Shown in pieces: positions 10,679 through 18,095 of a stretch of 64,000 nt of DNA (position 1 is the stretch's first letter; each line of letters starts with the position of its first letter). Under the pieces are notes generated by a model, which saw only the letters and a list, made by a program, of their open reading frames with translations, was not told where the DNA came from and made no database searches. The translations under genes were made by a program, and so were the position numbers. The stretch covers positions 248,001 to 312,000 of the forward strand of contig NZ_JACDTY010000007.1 in assembly GCF_013520985.1 (NCBI RefSeq), written 5' to 3'. The DNA comes from Mesorhizobium neociceri. GTDB taxonomy: Bacteria > Pseudomonadota > Alphaproteobacteria > Rhizobiales > Rhizobiaceae.

Positions 10679-11032
10679 ATGTCCTATGTCGATGGTTTCG
10701 TGCTCGCCGTGCCCAAGGCAAATCTCGATGACTACAAGAGACTGGCCAACCTCGCGGGCCCGATATGGATGGAACACGGCGCGCTCGCCTATGTCGAATG
10801 TATCGGCGACGACGTACCCTATGGCAAGGTGACGTCATTTCCGCGTGCCGTTCAGGCCAAGGAGGACGAGATCGTGGTCTTCTCCTGGGCCGTCTATGAA
10901 TCGCGGGAGAGCCGTGATGCCGTCATGGCCAAAGTGATGGCCGACCCGCGTTTGACACCCGATTGGGGCCCCATGCCCTTCGATATGAAGCGCATGATCT
11001 TCGGCGGCTTCCAGCCCTTCATGGAGCTGTAG
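10679..11032 (+). CDS. DUF1428 family protein
   Basis: 117 residues from ATG 10679, with AAGGAGAACCCC upstream. The start MSYVDGFVLAVP, the middle ECIGDDVPYGKVTSFPRAV and the end MPFDMKRMIFGGFQPFMEL match the small DUF1428 (YbaA-like) family in length and order. The fold is a dimeric alpha/beta barrel of the type seen in small monooxygenases, but no reaction is established. The gene follows the VOC gene in the same direction across the composite repeat. Confidence 0.88.
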   Translation: MSYVDGFVLAVPKANLDDYKRLANLAGPIWMEHGALAYVECIGDDVPYGKVTSFPRAVQAKEDEIVVFSWAVYESRESRDAVMAKVMADPRLTPDWGPMPFDMKRMIFGGFQPFMEL

Positions 11033-11040
11033 CCCCCGCC

Positions 11041-12675
11041 TCAGGCCAACTTGTCCAACAGCGGCTTCAGCCTGTCTCCATAGCGCTTCCAGAGATCGAC
11101 CGAACCCTGATACATCGGCTGGCGCACCTGCGCGGCCGAAGCCGTGCGCACCGGGCGATCGGTCTCGTGGAACGATAGCACCTTGTCATCCCAGGGCAGG
11201 CCAAGATGGGCGATCAGCGCCCGCGTTTGTCCCTCCTGGTCGGCGACGAAATCCTCGTAGCGCACATCGTGGACGACGCCGGGCAGCACGCTGCGCCAAT
11301 GCGCCATGATGTCGGCGTAGAGATTGTGGAAGTCGGCGAGTTCGCCGAGATCATAGCCGTAGCGGTGGCTGTCGCCGCGGAAATGCACCTTGTAGATCGA
11401 AAGGCAGGTCGCCGCCGCATCGCGTGCGCAATGGATGATTTTCGCCTTCGGCAGCATCATGTGGATGAAGCCGATGAGCAGGAAGTTGCCGGGCATCTTG
11501 TCGGTGACATGCCTGAAGTTGGGATAGCGGGCATGCAGCATGTCGAGATAGGCTTGGCCCGCCTCGGCAAAATCCGCGTCAGGCGCATCCACCAGTCCCC
11601 AGGGGAAGCCGCCGGGCATATTTGTCGGGAACTGCTTGCCGACTGCGGTCTTCAAAATGCTGAGCTCGCCCGCACCGTAGACTTGGCTGTGGCTGGCGAT
11701 GATCTGCTCGACCAGCGTGGTGCCGGAGCGCGGCATGCCGACAACGAAGATCGGCGTGTCATTGGAAATCGGGCTCGGCTTGTGCTTTTCGAAAAAGCCG
11801 GCGTCGAACACCGTCTTCATCGCGTCGAATTCGGCGCGCGTCCTGACGGGATCATAGTCGATGCCCTTGCGGCGGATGGCATTGCCTTCGGCGAAATAGT
11901 CGAAGGCCCTGTTATAGTCCTTCAAATCGTCATTGGCCTTGCCGAGACCGAAGGAGAGCTGCATGCGCGCCAGGCTGTCGGCCGGCGCCTTGGCATGCTG
12001 TGCCTCCATGCCGGCGAGTTCGGCGTCGCGCTCCTTCTGGCGCTTGACCTGCGTCAGCATCAGCCAGGCTTTGGCCATGCCGGGAGTGATCGCCAGCGCC
12101 TGCCGGAACAGGTCGGCCGCCTCATCGAGCTTGCCTTTTTCCATCAGTCCGACGCCGAGCCCGTGCAACAGGTCGGCATCCTTGGGCCGGATCGTCAGCG
12201 CCTCTCGGAAGGTCGCCAGCGCCTCGTCCAGACGCCCGGCTTCCTGCAGCGTTTCGGCAAGCCCGATGCGCGCGCGAACATGGAAGGGATTGCGTCCGAC
12301 CGTGCCGCGATACATCGTTTCGGCCGCCTCGAACTGGCCGAGTTGTTTCAATGCCGAACCCAGATTATCGCGTGCCGCAAGCTGGTCGGGCTTCAGATCG
12401 ACCGCACCCTGGAAAAAATCGGCGGCCGCTGCAACGCGGCCGAGATCGCGCATCACCGTGCCGAGATTGTTGAGGAAATCGGGATTCTTCGGCTGCAGAC
12501 GCACCGACTGCTCGACCAGCTCCAGCCCTTCGGCGCTGCGCCCGGTCTGGTGCAGCAGCAAGCCCAGGAAGTGCGCCGCCGCCGCATGATTGGCCTTGCG
12601 CGCCAGCACCTGCCGGTACAGCGTCTCGGCCTCCTGCCGGCGCCCAGCCTGGTGCAGCTGCAGCGCCTGCTGCAC
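11041..12675 (-). CDS. TPR-repeat sulfotransferase family protein
   Basis: 544 residues from GTG 12675. About 230 N-terminal residues form consecutive tetratricopeptide repeats (FLNNLGTVMRDLGR, ARIGLAETLQEAGRLDEA). The C-terminal half is a sulfotransferase domain: GMPRSGTTLVEQIIASHS is the PAPS 5'-phosphosulfate loop and DKMPGNFLLIGFIH follows. It would transfer sulfate from PAPS to a glycan or protein; the acceptor is unknown. In frame upstream of GTG the codons read NRDQRRAAG and PLGLDQY, which look like real N-terminal protein. The frame stays open to a TAG before any ATG, GTG or TTG, so an ATC at 12747 (AGG six bases upstream) is a possible start. Confidence 0.88.
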   Translation of the reverse strand: MQQALQLHQAGRRQEAETLYRQVLARKANHAAAAHFLGLLLHQTGRSAEGLELVEQSVRLQPKNPDFLNNLGTVMRDLGRVAAAADFFQGAVDLKPDQLAARDNLGSALKQLGQFEAAETMYRGTVGRNPFHVRARIGLAETLQEAGRLDEALATFREALTIRPKDADLLHGLGVGLMEKGKLDEAADLFRQALAITPGMAKAWLMLTQVKRQKERDAELAGMEAQHAKAPADSLARMQLSFGLGKANDDLKDYNRAFDYFAEGNAIRRKGIDYDPVRTRAEFDAMKTVFDAGFFEKHKPSPISNDTPIFVVGMPRSGTTLVEQIIASHSQVYGAGELSILKTAVGKQFPTNMPGGFPWGLVDAPDADFAEAGQAYLDMLHARYPNFRHVTDKMPGNFLLIGFIHMMLPKAKIIHCARDAAATCLSIYKVHFRGDSHRYGYDLGELADFHNLYADIMAHWRSVLPGVVHDVRYEDFVADQEGQTRALIAHLGLPWDDKVLSFHETDRPVRTASAAQVRQPMYQGSVDLWKRYGDRLKPLLDKLA

Positions 12676-12924
12676 ATACTGGTCGAGGCCCAGCGGCGGC
12701 TGTCCGCCTGCTCCAGCACCCGCCGCTCTTCTCTGATCTCTGTTGATGGGAAACCTGCCGTGTTTGTCCGCTTGCCGGACCTAAGGCATGGACGAGACAG
12801 ATTCAAGGGCAGATCGCGGCCGGCTATCGGCTTCGGCTCGGATAAGAACCGTGCGTAAAATCAAAGTGCTGCGTCGGTGTCCAGCGAGCGCACGGCGCTG
12901 CAGGTCATGACAAAACTCGCCCGG

Positions 12925-13107
12925 TCAAATCAGCCGGTTGCTTTCGGCAAGCTGGCGCTCCCGCCGCAATGTCCCGTCAGTGTCGGCGATCTTGCGCCGC
13001 GCCGCTTCATCGCTCCTTATCGTCAGGCGCACAGAGAGGGCTTTCGGGAACGCGACGATTGGCGCGATGGTTATGACAGGGTCGTTCGGCGTTTTCATGA
13101 ATCTCAT
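12925..13107 (-). CDS. Small hypothetical protein
   Basis: 60 residues from ATG 13107. GAAAGGG lies eight bases upstream and supports this start; a GTG at 13116 is also in frame. The sequence, with SVRLTIRSDEAARRKIADTD, has sensible amino-acid composition and is charged and helical towards the C-terminus. I do not recognise the family. It is divergent from the small-protein cluster that begins at 13448, with about 340 bases between them. Confidence 0.45.
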   Translation of the reverse strand: MRFMKTPNDPVITIAPIVAFPKALSVRLTIRSDEAARRKIADTDGTLRRERQLAESNRLI

Positions 13108-13116
13108 AGTTTTCAC

Positions 13117-13447
13117 CCTTTCAAGAAAAATAAAAGCAGGCGGCGGGACAATTATTCCGGCGCGCCATCGATAAAGAATTTGTGGATATGATTACGTCAT
13201 AGCAGTTTTATCCAAGATTTGTATCCGACAAATTTTCAATTCTTCCGAATCGAGACAGAAATTATCTTGAACAAGCCGCAGCTTAAGGCTATGAGTTATA
13301 TGATCGTTTTTGGGCCAAGCTTGGCATATCGCGGCGTCAGAGGTTCTCGGCCCGCCAAACTCATTCCAAATCGCCAATATCTGAATTGCCGGCACAGTGG
13401 CGTACAGCGCATTTGCCCCGCGTCCGGGCGGAACCAGAGCCAAGCCA
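13117..13447. other. Intergenic stretch, AT-richer than its surroundings
   Basis: Between two divergent small genes. The left half (13160-13320) is clearly richer in A and T than the neighbouring DNA and probably holds promoters for one or both genes. A leftward ORF across it (13192-13473) has no good ribosome binding site and a poor composition, so I do not call it. No convincing -35/-10 pair was fixed. Confidence 0.4.
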
Positions 13448-13717
13448 ATGTCGGAGCGCACCACCCATTCCATCGCCTGTTTCGCGGCACCCTTCGCGCT
13501 CGGCGGGTTGGAAGGGCAACTGCCGGCCGGCGACTATGACATTGATCACGATGAAGAGCTGATCGAGGGCATGTCGCGGCTTGCCTGGCGTCGCGTCGCC
13601 ACCTTCATCCATTTGCCGGCAAGGGCGGTGAAGAGCCCGACCACCAGCCAGCTCGTCGCCATCGACTACCTTGAACTCGAAACAGCGCTGAGGCGCGACC
13701 AGGAGAACGCAGCATGA
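13448..13717 (+). CDS. Small hypothetical protein
   Basis: 89 residues from ATG 13448. The middle is acidic (LPAGDYDIDHDEELIEGMS) and the end reads DYLELETALRRDQENAA. No signal peptide or membrane segment is seen. Its stop overlaps the ATG of the next gene (ATGA at 13714-13717), so the two are translationally coupled. A real gene is supported by that overlap and by normal codon use. I recognise only a general resemblance to short conserved rhizobial proteins of unknown function. Confidence 0.65.
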   Translation: MSERTTHSIACFAAPFALGGLEGQLPAGDYDIDHDEELIEGMSRLAWRRVATFIHLPARAVKSPTTSQLVAIDYLELETALRRDQENAA

Positions 13718-13980
13718 TCCGCTTCCAGCAGAATGCGCGTCCGCGCACCGACACGCCCTCGCACCTGTTCGCCATTGGCCAGACCGTGCGCATGAAAAGC
13801 CACAGCGGTCTTGCCCAGAAGACCGCGGAGCTGTTTCAGATCAAGAGCAGATTGCCGGTCAAGGACGGCTCGCCGCAATACCGTATCCGCAGCGAGCAGG
13901 AGACCTATGAGCGGGTCACCACGGAAGACAATCTTGAAGTGGCCGACGATCCGGTTGTCACCGACAAGCCGGCCATCTGA
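13714..13980 (+). CDS. Small hypothetical protein coupled to the gene upstream
   Basis: 88 residues, starting within the stop codon of the 13448 gene. The N-terminal part reads HLFAIGQTVRMKSHSGL. The centre, KDGSPQYRIRSEQETYERV, resembles short rhizobial proteins with an SH3-like barrel, where a FxxGQxV segment precedes a YRIR strand. That is a family impression, not a proven match. It is the second gene of a likely operon with 13448; the 45-residue basic protein at 14016 follows after 35 bases. Confidence 0.7.
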   Translation: MIRFQQNARPRTDTPSHLFAIGQTVRMKSHSGLAQKTAELFQIKSRLPVKDGSPQYRIRSEQETYERVTTEDNLEVADDPVVTDKPAI

Positions 13981-14015
13981 CACCGCCCACCCAACACATA
14001 CGAGGAGCAGATAAG

Positions 14016-14153
14016 ATGGCCAAGGGTCAGCAGCGCAGCAACCGCGAAACGCGCAAGCCCAAGAAAGACAAGGTGGTGGCCAAGGCCGCCTCCCCGTTCG
14101 GTTCCGCGGTCAAGCAGGCCGAGAGCAGCCTGAAGCCGAAGTCGAAGGGCTGA
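14016..14153 (+). CDS. Small lysine-rich protein
   Basis: 45 residues from ATG 14016, preceded by GAGGAG at a good distance. The sequence MAKGQQRSNRETRKPKKDK is very basic, and the C-terminus is again Lys-rich (LKPKSKG). Small basic proteins of this type are common in rhizobial genomes. They may bind nucleic acid, but no function is established. It lies directly after the 13714 gene, so probably in the same transcript. Confidence 0.65.
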   Translation: MAKGQQRSNRETRKPKKDKVVAKAASPFGSAVKQAESSLKPKSKG

Positions 14154-14244
14154 CCAGCCCGGGGCACCTCGTGTGCCTGTCGTCGCCCGCTGTACAAGAC
14201 GATGGACCGACGATCCCGCGCAAAGCTCTGCAACGGAGGCTTGC

Positions 14245-14463
14245 TTGACGTTCTTCATCGAGTTCTACCGCTCACGCGACACCGACAAAGCCACGCTCGA
14301 CAAAGTATCGCTCGACGCGCCGAACCTGCGCGCCGCCCTGCAGGGCGCCATCGCGCTGTTCCATAGCCTGGCCATGCCGCAGATCCCCGACCGGTTGCGC
14401 ATCCGCGACGAGGACGGCATTGAGCTTTATGCCGGCCCCGCCGACGGGGCGTACCCGGCGTAG
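14245..14463 (+). CDS. Small hypothetical protein, TTG start
   Basis: 72 residues. The TTG at 14245 is chosen because ACGGAGG lies six to seven bases upstream and the frame has no better start. The sequence starts with TFFIEFYRSRDTDKA, contains NLRAALQGAIALFH, and ends with RIRDEDGIELYAGP, a tidy alpha/beta composition. It resembles short conserved rhizobial proteins of unknown function. It is the last gene of the rightward small-protein cluster and is convergent with the Kazal-type lipoprotein gene. Confidence 0.6.
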   Translation: MTFFIEFYRSRDTDKATLDKVSLDAPNLRAALQGAIALFHSLAMPQIPDRLRIRDEDGIELYAGPADGAYPA

Positions 14464-14502
14464 GCAGCCACTCAGATATGATCCCGCGCAACCGTAACCT
14501 TC

Positions 14503-14910
14503 TCAGCACGGACCGTTGTCGACCACCCGATAATCGGCGGCACGAGCCTCGCAGGCATTGGGGAAGGTGCGCAGCTCGCCTTGACGGCGGGCGCAGACGG
14601 GCGCGTATTCGCGGGTGCAGAACGTCGGCTCTTCGCTGCCGCCACCGCCGCCGTCACGGCAAGGGCCGTCGCGCACGATGCGGTAGCCCGAGCGCTCCGC
14701 GAGGCAGGCATTGGCGAAGGTCTGGCGGTCGCCGCCGCGCCGCGCGCAGACCGGCTCATATTCCCTGGTGCAGAATTCCGGTTCCGGCCGTGGCGGCCGC
14801 GGGCGTGGTCCCGGCCCGTCATCGACGACGACTGTGCAGGCCGCAAGAAGACCCGACAGGAAGAGAATGGTAAAACCCTGGCGCGAGAAGATCGTCGCAA
14901 GAAATCTCAT
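14503..14910 (-). CDS. Lipoprotein with two Kazal-like domains
   Basis: 135 residues from ATG 14910, with CGAGGAGG upstream. A signal peptide ends in the lipobox LLAAC, so the mature protein is lipid-anchored. After a Pro/Arg linker come two near-duplicate modules, FCTREYEPVCARRGGDRQTF and FCTREYAPVCARRQGELRTF, each ending NGPC or DGPC. Each module has four cysteines, with the VCA/TFxNAC pattern of Kazal protease-inhibitor domains, though classical Kazal domains have six. It may block extracytoplasmic proteases or simply use the fold structurally. The longer ORF to 15030 has no lipobox advantage and is not used. Confidence 0.85.
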   Translation of the reverse strand: MRFLATIFSRQGFTILFLSGLLAACTVVVDDGPGPRPRPPRPEPEFCTREYEPVCARRGGDRQTFANACLAERSGYRIVRDGPCRDGGGGGSEEPTFCTREYAPVCARRQGELRTFPNACEARAADYRVVDNGPC

Positions 14911-15163
14911 GAATATGCCTCCTCGAGCCCCCTCGTCCCGGCGCAAAACGCGCCTGTCGATCCTCGTCATTCCCTTGCCAAATGCAACCCCTGTTTGCGG
15001 CGCGCCGGAGCCATGCGATACCCTCGCCACACATCCCTTCGGTGCTGGACTATCGCAGCTGGACCATGCGTGGCCGGGCTCTGGCTGATGACCGCCAACA
15101 GGGCCGGGTCTATCGAGGCGCCTGCGTTGGGATGCGTCGATGGTCGCGGCCCGCGGCGCTATC

Positions 15164-15396
15164 TTGCAACTATCACGTTTCCGTGCGATAAATTTTGTGT
15201 TCGGGCATTTGCGACCCGGAGAGCGGAACGTTTTGGACGACCTTTCCCCGATACTGTGAATCTCTGACGGCCCCGTTTTCGGCGGGGGGTTTTACCATGC
15301 GCGAATGCAGGACTGCCGAAGCAACCACCGGGACTTGCCCACGATGCCAGGCGGCGGGCAAACCACAAGACTGACACGGGTGAAGGAGTTTCCCCA
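15164..15396 (+). promoter_or_regulatory. Promoter and 5' leader of the first csp gene
   Basis: TTGCAA (15164-15169) and GATAAA (15187-15192) are spaced by 17 bases. A small hairpin, TCGGGCATTTGCGACCCG (15201-15218), comes soon after the likely start of transcription and recurs in the leader of the second csp gene. A second stem, CCCCG with CGGGG followed by TTTT, lies near 15272-15293. Long structured leaders are typical of cold-shock mRNAs. The stretch 14911-15396 holds no supported gene. Confidence 0.5.
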
Positions 15397-15609
15397 ATGG
15401 CCCAGACCGGCACCGTTAAATTCTTCAACGCGACCAAAGGCTTCGGCTTCATCACGCCCGACGGCGGCGCCAAGGATGTGTTCGTCCACATTTCCGCGAT
15501 CGAGGCTTCGGGCCTGCGTACCCTCGTCGACGGCCAGAAGGTCACCTTCGACGTTGAACCCGACCGCATGGGCAAGGGTCCGAAGGCGGTCAATCTCCGC
15601 GCGGCCTGA
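15397..15609 (+). CDS. Cold-shock domain protein, CspA family (first copy)
   Basis: 70 residues, the usual length. RNP1 is seen as [10 protein letters not shown] and RNP2 as VFVHIS, on a five-stranded OB-fold that binds single-stranded RNA or DNA. The start [18 protein letters not shown] and end [11 protein letters not shown] are typical of rhizobial CspA. It likely melts mRNA structure in the cold or acts as a general RNA chaperone. A second copy lies 356 bases downstream. Each has its own leader, and a strong terminator between them argues for separate transcription. Confidence 0.95.
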   Translation: MAQTGTVKFFNATKGFGFITPDGGAKDVFVHISAIEASGLRTLVDGQKVTFDVEPDRMGKGPKAVNLRAA

Positions 15610-15700
15610 ACCGGCGGTGCCCGCGCGCCCGCCAGGACGCGCGAAAAAAGCACTTCAAGCGTGCTTGAACCGGCTTTGTCAGCCGTCCCAGAGATTTCGA

Positions 15701-15730
15701 AGGCGCGACGTTTCCCGTCGCGCCTTTTTC
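15701..15730 (+). terminator. Intrinsic terminator after the first csp gene
   Basis: Ten-base perfect stem AGGCGCGACG / CGTCGCGCCT (15701-15710 and 15716-15725) with a TTTCC loop, followed at once by TTTT. Confidence 0.92.
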
Positions 15731-15843
15731 ATGTCCGCCGCTGCCGGGGGCAAAGGACGCTCGACCCGTTCATGGAAGGGCTGATCGCCAGTGCGATCGT
15801 CTGGTCCGAATTGTCTTCGCTGCAATGATCTATTTGAGCCCCC

Positions 15844-15965
15844 TTGACCGTTGCCGACCCCAGCAAAACTTTCTCTTGCCGATAGCGCTAAAATAAAGGA
15901 CAAATTTCCCTTCGGGCATTTGCCGGCCCGAAAACTGGACTTTATGGGATCAAAGGGAGCTTCCC
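15844..15965 (+). promoter_or_regulatory. 5' leader of the second csp gene
   Basis: A TAAAAT hexamer at 15889-15894 could be a -10 box; no good -35 is seen at standard spacing. TTCGGGCATTTGCCGGCCCG (15911-15930) repeats the hairpin motif of the first csp leader. An AAAGGGAG ribosome binding site lies before ATG 15966. The stretch 15731-15843 shows nothing convincing. Confidence 0.4.
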
Positions 15966-16178
15966 ATGCCGCAGACCGGCACCGTCAAATTCTTCAATCA
16001 TGCCAAAGGCTTCGGCTTCATTACGCCGGACGACGGGCAGAAGGATGTCTTCGTCCATATTTCCGCCGTGCAGGCGTCGGGTCTTCCCGGTCTGGAGGAT
16101 GGGCAGAAAGTGACATTCGACACCGAGCCGGACAAGCGCGGCAAGGGTCCGAAGGCCGTCAATCTGTCGGTCGGCTAA
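15966..16178 (+). CDS. Cold-shock domain protein, CspA family (second copy)
   Basis: 70 residues, closely similar to the protein at 15397: same start [23 protein letters not shown]2 VFVHISAV and end [11 protein letters not shown]. The main differences lie in the loop after RNP2 (GLPGLEDG here). It is expected to bind single-stranded RNA as a chaperone. The tandem pair probably arose by duplication that also copied the leader hairpin. Which member responds to cold cannot be told from sequence. Confidence 0.95.
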   Translation: MPQTGTVKFFNHAKGFGFITPDDGQKDVFVHISAVQASGLPGLEDGQKVTFDTEPDKRGKGPKAVNLSVG

Positions 16179-16274
16179 GCCGGCTCAAGACAGTCTGGAC
16201 GGAGACTGACGAGGCGGAGCGCCTTCCGCACGCGCTTGGTTTTTGCCGCATGACCTGAACCCGAGGTGCAAATT

Positions 16275-16295
16275 CCGTTCAGCCCCCGTTCAGCC
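16275..16295 (+). promoter_or_regulatory. Tandem CCGTTCAGCC repeat upstream of the BA14K gene
   Basis: CCGTTCAGCC occurs at 16275-16284 and 16286-16295, a period of 11 bases, about one helical turn. Direct repeats with this spacing are typical binding sites for OmpR-family response regulators. TATTAA follows near 16307. The regulator is unknown. Confidence 0.45.
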
Positions 16296-16370
16296 ATGGT
16301 CTTCTATTAATCGTCCCCAAGGCCGGACCGCATCCCCAAAACTACCCGGGCCGGCACGAAGGAGACCAAA

Positions 16371-16784
16371 ATGAATCGCATTTTCAAGACCGCTATCCTG
16401 GGCGCCGCTCTCGCCGCGACCACGCTCGCCACTCTGCCCGCCGCCAACGCCGACGAATGGCGCCATCGCCATCATGGCCGTCACCACAATGGCGACGCCA
16501 TTGCCGCCGGTGTCGTCGGCCTTGCGGCCGGCGCCCTGATCGCCGGAGCGCTGAGCAATCCGCAGCCGCGCTACAGCAGCTATGACGACGACTACGACTA
16601 TCGCGAAGTGCGGCCGGTTCGCCGCTACTATGCCGAGCCGAGGGTCGTCTATGCCGACCGCTATGCCGAGCCGTGGACCCGCGACTGGTACGAATATTGC
16701 TCGGACCGCTACCGGACCTTCAATGCCCGCAGCGGCACGTTCACCGGCAATGACGGTGAGCAGCATTTCTGCACCGCCAACTGA
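16371..16784 (+). CDS. BA14K family secreted protein
   Basis: 137 residues with a clear signal peptide (ILGAALAATTLATLPAANA). A His-rich stretch, HRHHGRHHNGD, is followed by a short glycine/alanine hydrophobic segment (AAGVVGLAAGALIAGAL) and a Tyr/Asp/Arg-rich region. The C-terminal module WYEYCSDRYRTF...GNDGEQHFC is the BA14K signature, named after a Brucella immunogenic protein with lectin-like activity. It is probably periplasmic or cell-surface. An OmpR-like direct repeat lies upstream and a strong terminator downstream. Confidence 0.88.
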   Translation: MNRIFKTAILGAALAATTLATLPAANADEWRHRHHGRHHNGDAIAAGVVGLAAGALIAGALSNPQPRYSSYDDDYDYREVRPVRRYYAEPRVVYADRYAEPWTRDWYEYCSDRYRTFNARSGTFTGNDGEQHFCTAN

Positions 16785-16802
16785 GGCTTCCCTGCCCCAA
16801 AC

Positions 16803-16836
16803 AAAAAGCGCTGACCGCAAGGTCAGCGCTTTTTTG
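16803..16836 (+). terminator. Intrinsic terminator, possibly bidirectional
   Basis: Stem AGCGCTGACC / GGTCAGCGCT with a GCAA loop, flanked by AAAAA on the left and TTTTTT on the right. It lies between the convergent BA14K and metallo-hydrolase genes and can serve both. Confidence 0.93.
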
Positions 16837-16852
16837 TTGGTAAAAGACATCG

Positions 16853-17491
16853 CTAAGTCAGGAACGGATTGGTCCGCCGCTCCTCGCCAAAACGGCCGCC
16901 GGGGCCATGGCCGCAGATGAAGCCGATGTCGTCGCCGAGCGGCAAAAGCTTGTTCTTGATCGAGGCGATCAGCGTCGCATGATCGCCACCCGGCAGGTCG
17001 GTGCGCCCCACCGAGCCGCGAAACAGCACGTCGCCGACATGGGCAAACTTCGCCGCCCGGCTGTAATAGACGACATGGCCCGGCGCATGGCCGGGGCAAT
17101 GCAGCACCTCGAACATATGGGTGCCGAACGACACGGTTTCGCCTTCGCTGAGGAACCGGTCGGGCACGCAGTTGCGCACCCCGACAATGCCATACCGCTG
17201 GCCCTGGTTCTCGAGATTGTCGAGCAATAGCTTGTCGGCCTCATGCGGGCCGATGATCTCGACGCCGAGCGCATCTTTCAATTCCATGGCGCCACCGGCA
17301 TGATCGATATGGCCGTGCGTAATCCAGATCGCACCGGCGGTGATCGCATTGTCCTTCAGCACCGCCAGCACCTTGTCGATGTCGCCACCCGGATCGACGA
17401 CGACGCCATGCTTGTCATCCATGTCGAACAGGATGGTGCAGTTCTGCTGGAAGGGCGTGACCGGCACGATGCCGGCGTTGAGCTGACCCAT
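16853..17491 (-). CDS. Metallo-beta-lactamase-fold hydrolase (glyoxalase II-like)
   Basis: 212 residues from ATG 17491. The zinc motif THGHIDHAGG near residue 60, a further His in CPGHAPGHVVYY, Asp in HVGDVLFRGSVGRTD and a last His in CGHGPG make up the seven-ligand set of the family. The length and the RGSVGRTD segment fit the YcbL-type glyoxalase II-like group, which hydrolyses thioesters such as S-lactoylglutathione. The substrate is not proven. A longer ORF to 17596 lacks family similarity at its N-terminus. The gene is monocistronic and convergent with the BA14K gene. Confidence 0.9.
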   Translation of the reverse strand: MGQLNAGIVPVTPFQQNCTILFDMDDKHGVVVDPGGDIDKVLAVLKDNAITAGAIWITHGHIDHAGGAMELKDALGVEIIGPHEADKLLLDNLENQGQRYGIVGVRNCVPDRFLSEGETVSFGTHMFEVLHCPGHAPGHVVYYSRAAKFAHVGDVLFRGSVGRTDLPGGDHATLIASIKNKLLPLGDDIGFICGHGPGGRFGEERRTNPFLT

Positions 17492-17583
17492 GATTGTCCT
17501 TTCGCTGTGTCTCCCGTGATGTAGAGGCACGGGCAGGCAACGTCCACAGCTCCACGACAATCTTGACAGACCCCAAAACAGAA

Positions 17584-17607
17584 ATGGGCGGCCCAACGGC
17601 CGCCCAT
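17584..17607 (-). terminator. Terminator-like hairpin after the glycine-rich protein gene
   Basis: Perfect stem ATGGGCGGCC / GGCCGCCCAT (17584-17593 and 17598-17607), followed on the minus strand by TTTCTGTTTT. Confidence 0.8.
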
Positions 17608-17632
17608 ATGACGAAGCCTGAGATTTCGAGGC

Positions 17633-17950
17633 TTATTTCTTCATCGCGCCCATGACCGCACCGATGATGCCGGTCAGGATGGCGCCGCCGCCGGCGCCGC
17701 CGACGAGGTTGTCGAGGTTCAAAGCGCTGCCCAACCCGCCGGTTGCCGCGGCAGCCGCTGCCGGATCGACCGTGCCGCCGCCGAGCAGGCTGCCGAGGAT
17801 CGCCGCGCCGCCGACGCCGCCAATGGCGCCGCCCAGGATTTTGGTCAACTGGCCCATCGCCGCCTGCTTCAGCGCAGCGCCGATCGCCTGACCACCGACA
17901 ACACCCGCAATTACCTGTACAACGAGCGCAATGAGCGTGTTCGTATCCAT
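17633..17950 (-). CDS. Small glycine/alanine-rich protein, probably membrane-associated
   Basis: 105 residues from ATG 17950, with GAGGGA nine bases upstream. The chain is almost entirely small and hydrophobic residues: ALVVQVIAGVVGGQAIGAAL, then GGAIGGVGGAAILGSLLGGG, then AILTGIIGAVMGAMKK. Gly-zipper patterns like these insert in membranes or self-assemble. Proteins of this kind are common in rhizobia and have no known function. The ORF could be extended to 17998, but the RBS favours the start given. It has its own terminator. Confidence 0.75.
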   Translation of the reverse strand: MDTNTLIALVVQVIAGVVGGQAIGAALKQAAMGQLTKILGGAIGGVGGAAILGSLLGGGTVDPAAAAAATGGLGSALNLDNLVGGAGGGAILTGIIGAVMGAMKK

Positions 17951-18045
17951 GTATCTAGTCCCTCCATAGCTGCCAGCCTCCCGGGCCGACGCCATCATGA
18001 GACGCCGAATTAGACGAAAGTCAAATGCGCAAATGCTGAAATAAA

Positions 18046-18069
18046 AGGGGCGGCCCTAAAACCGCCCCT
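18046..18069 (-). terminator. Terminator after ilvE
   Basis: Arms AGGGGCGG (18046-18053) and CCGCCCCT (18062-18069) pair; on the minus strand the stem is followed by TTTATTTC. Confidence 0.8.
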
Positions 18070-18095
18070 GCTTGCGAAAAAAGCTGTGATTTTCG

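Noticed and set aside
12877..13191. Rightward 104-codon ORF
   Set aside because: It lies antisense to the small gene at 12925-13107, which has a good RBS, and its residues look random.
13192..13473. Leftward 93-codon ORF in the AT-richer gap
   Set aside because: No ribosome binding site, odd composition, and it overlaps the start of the better supported gene at 13448.
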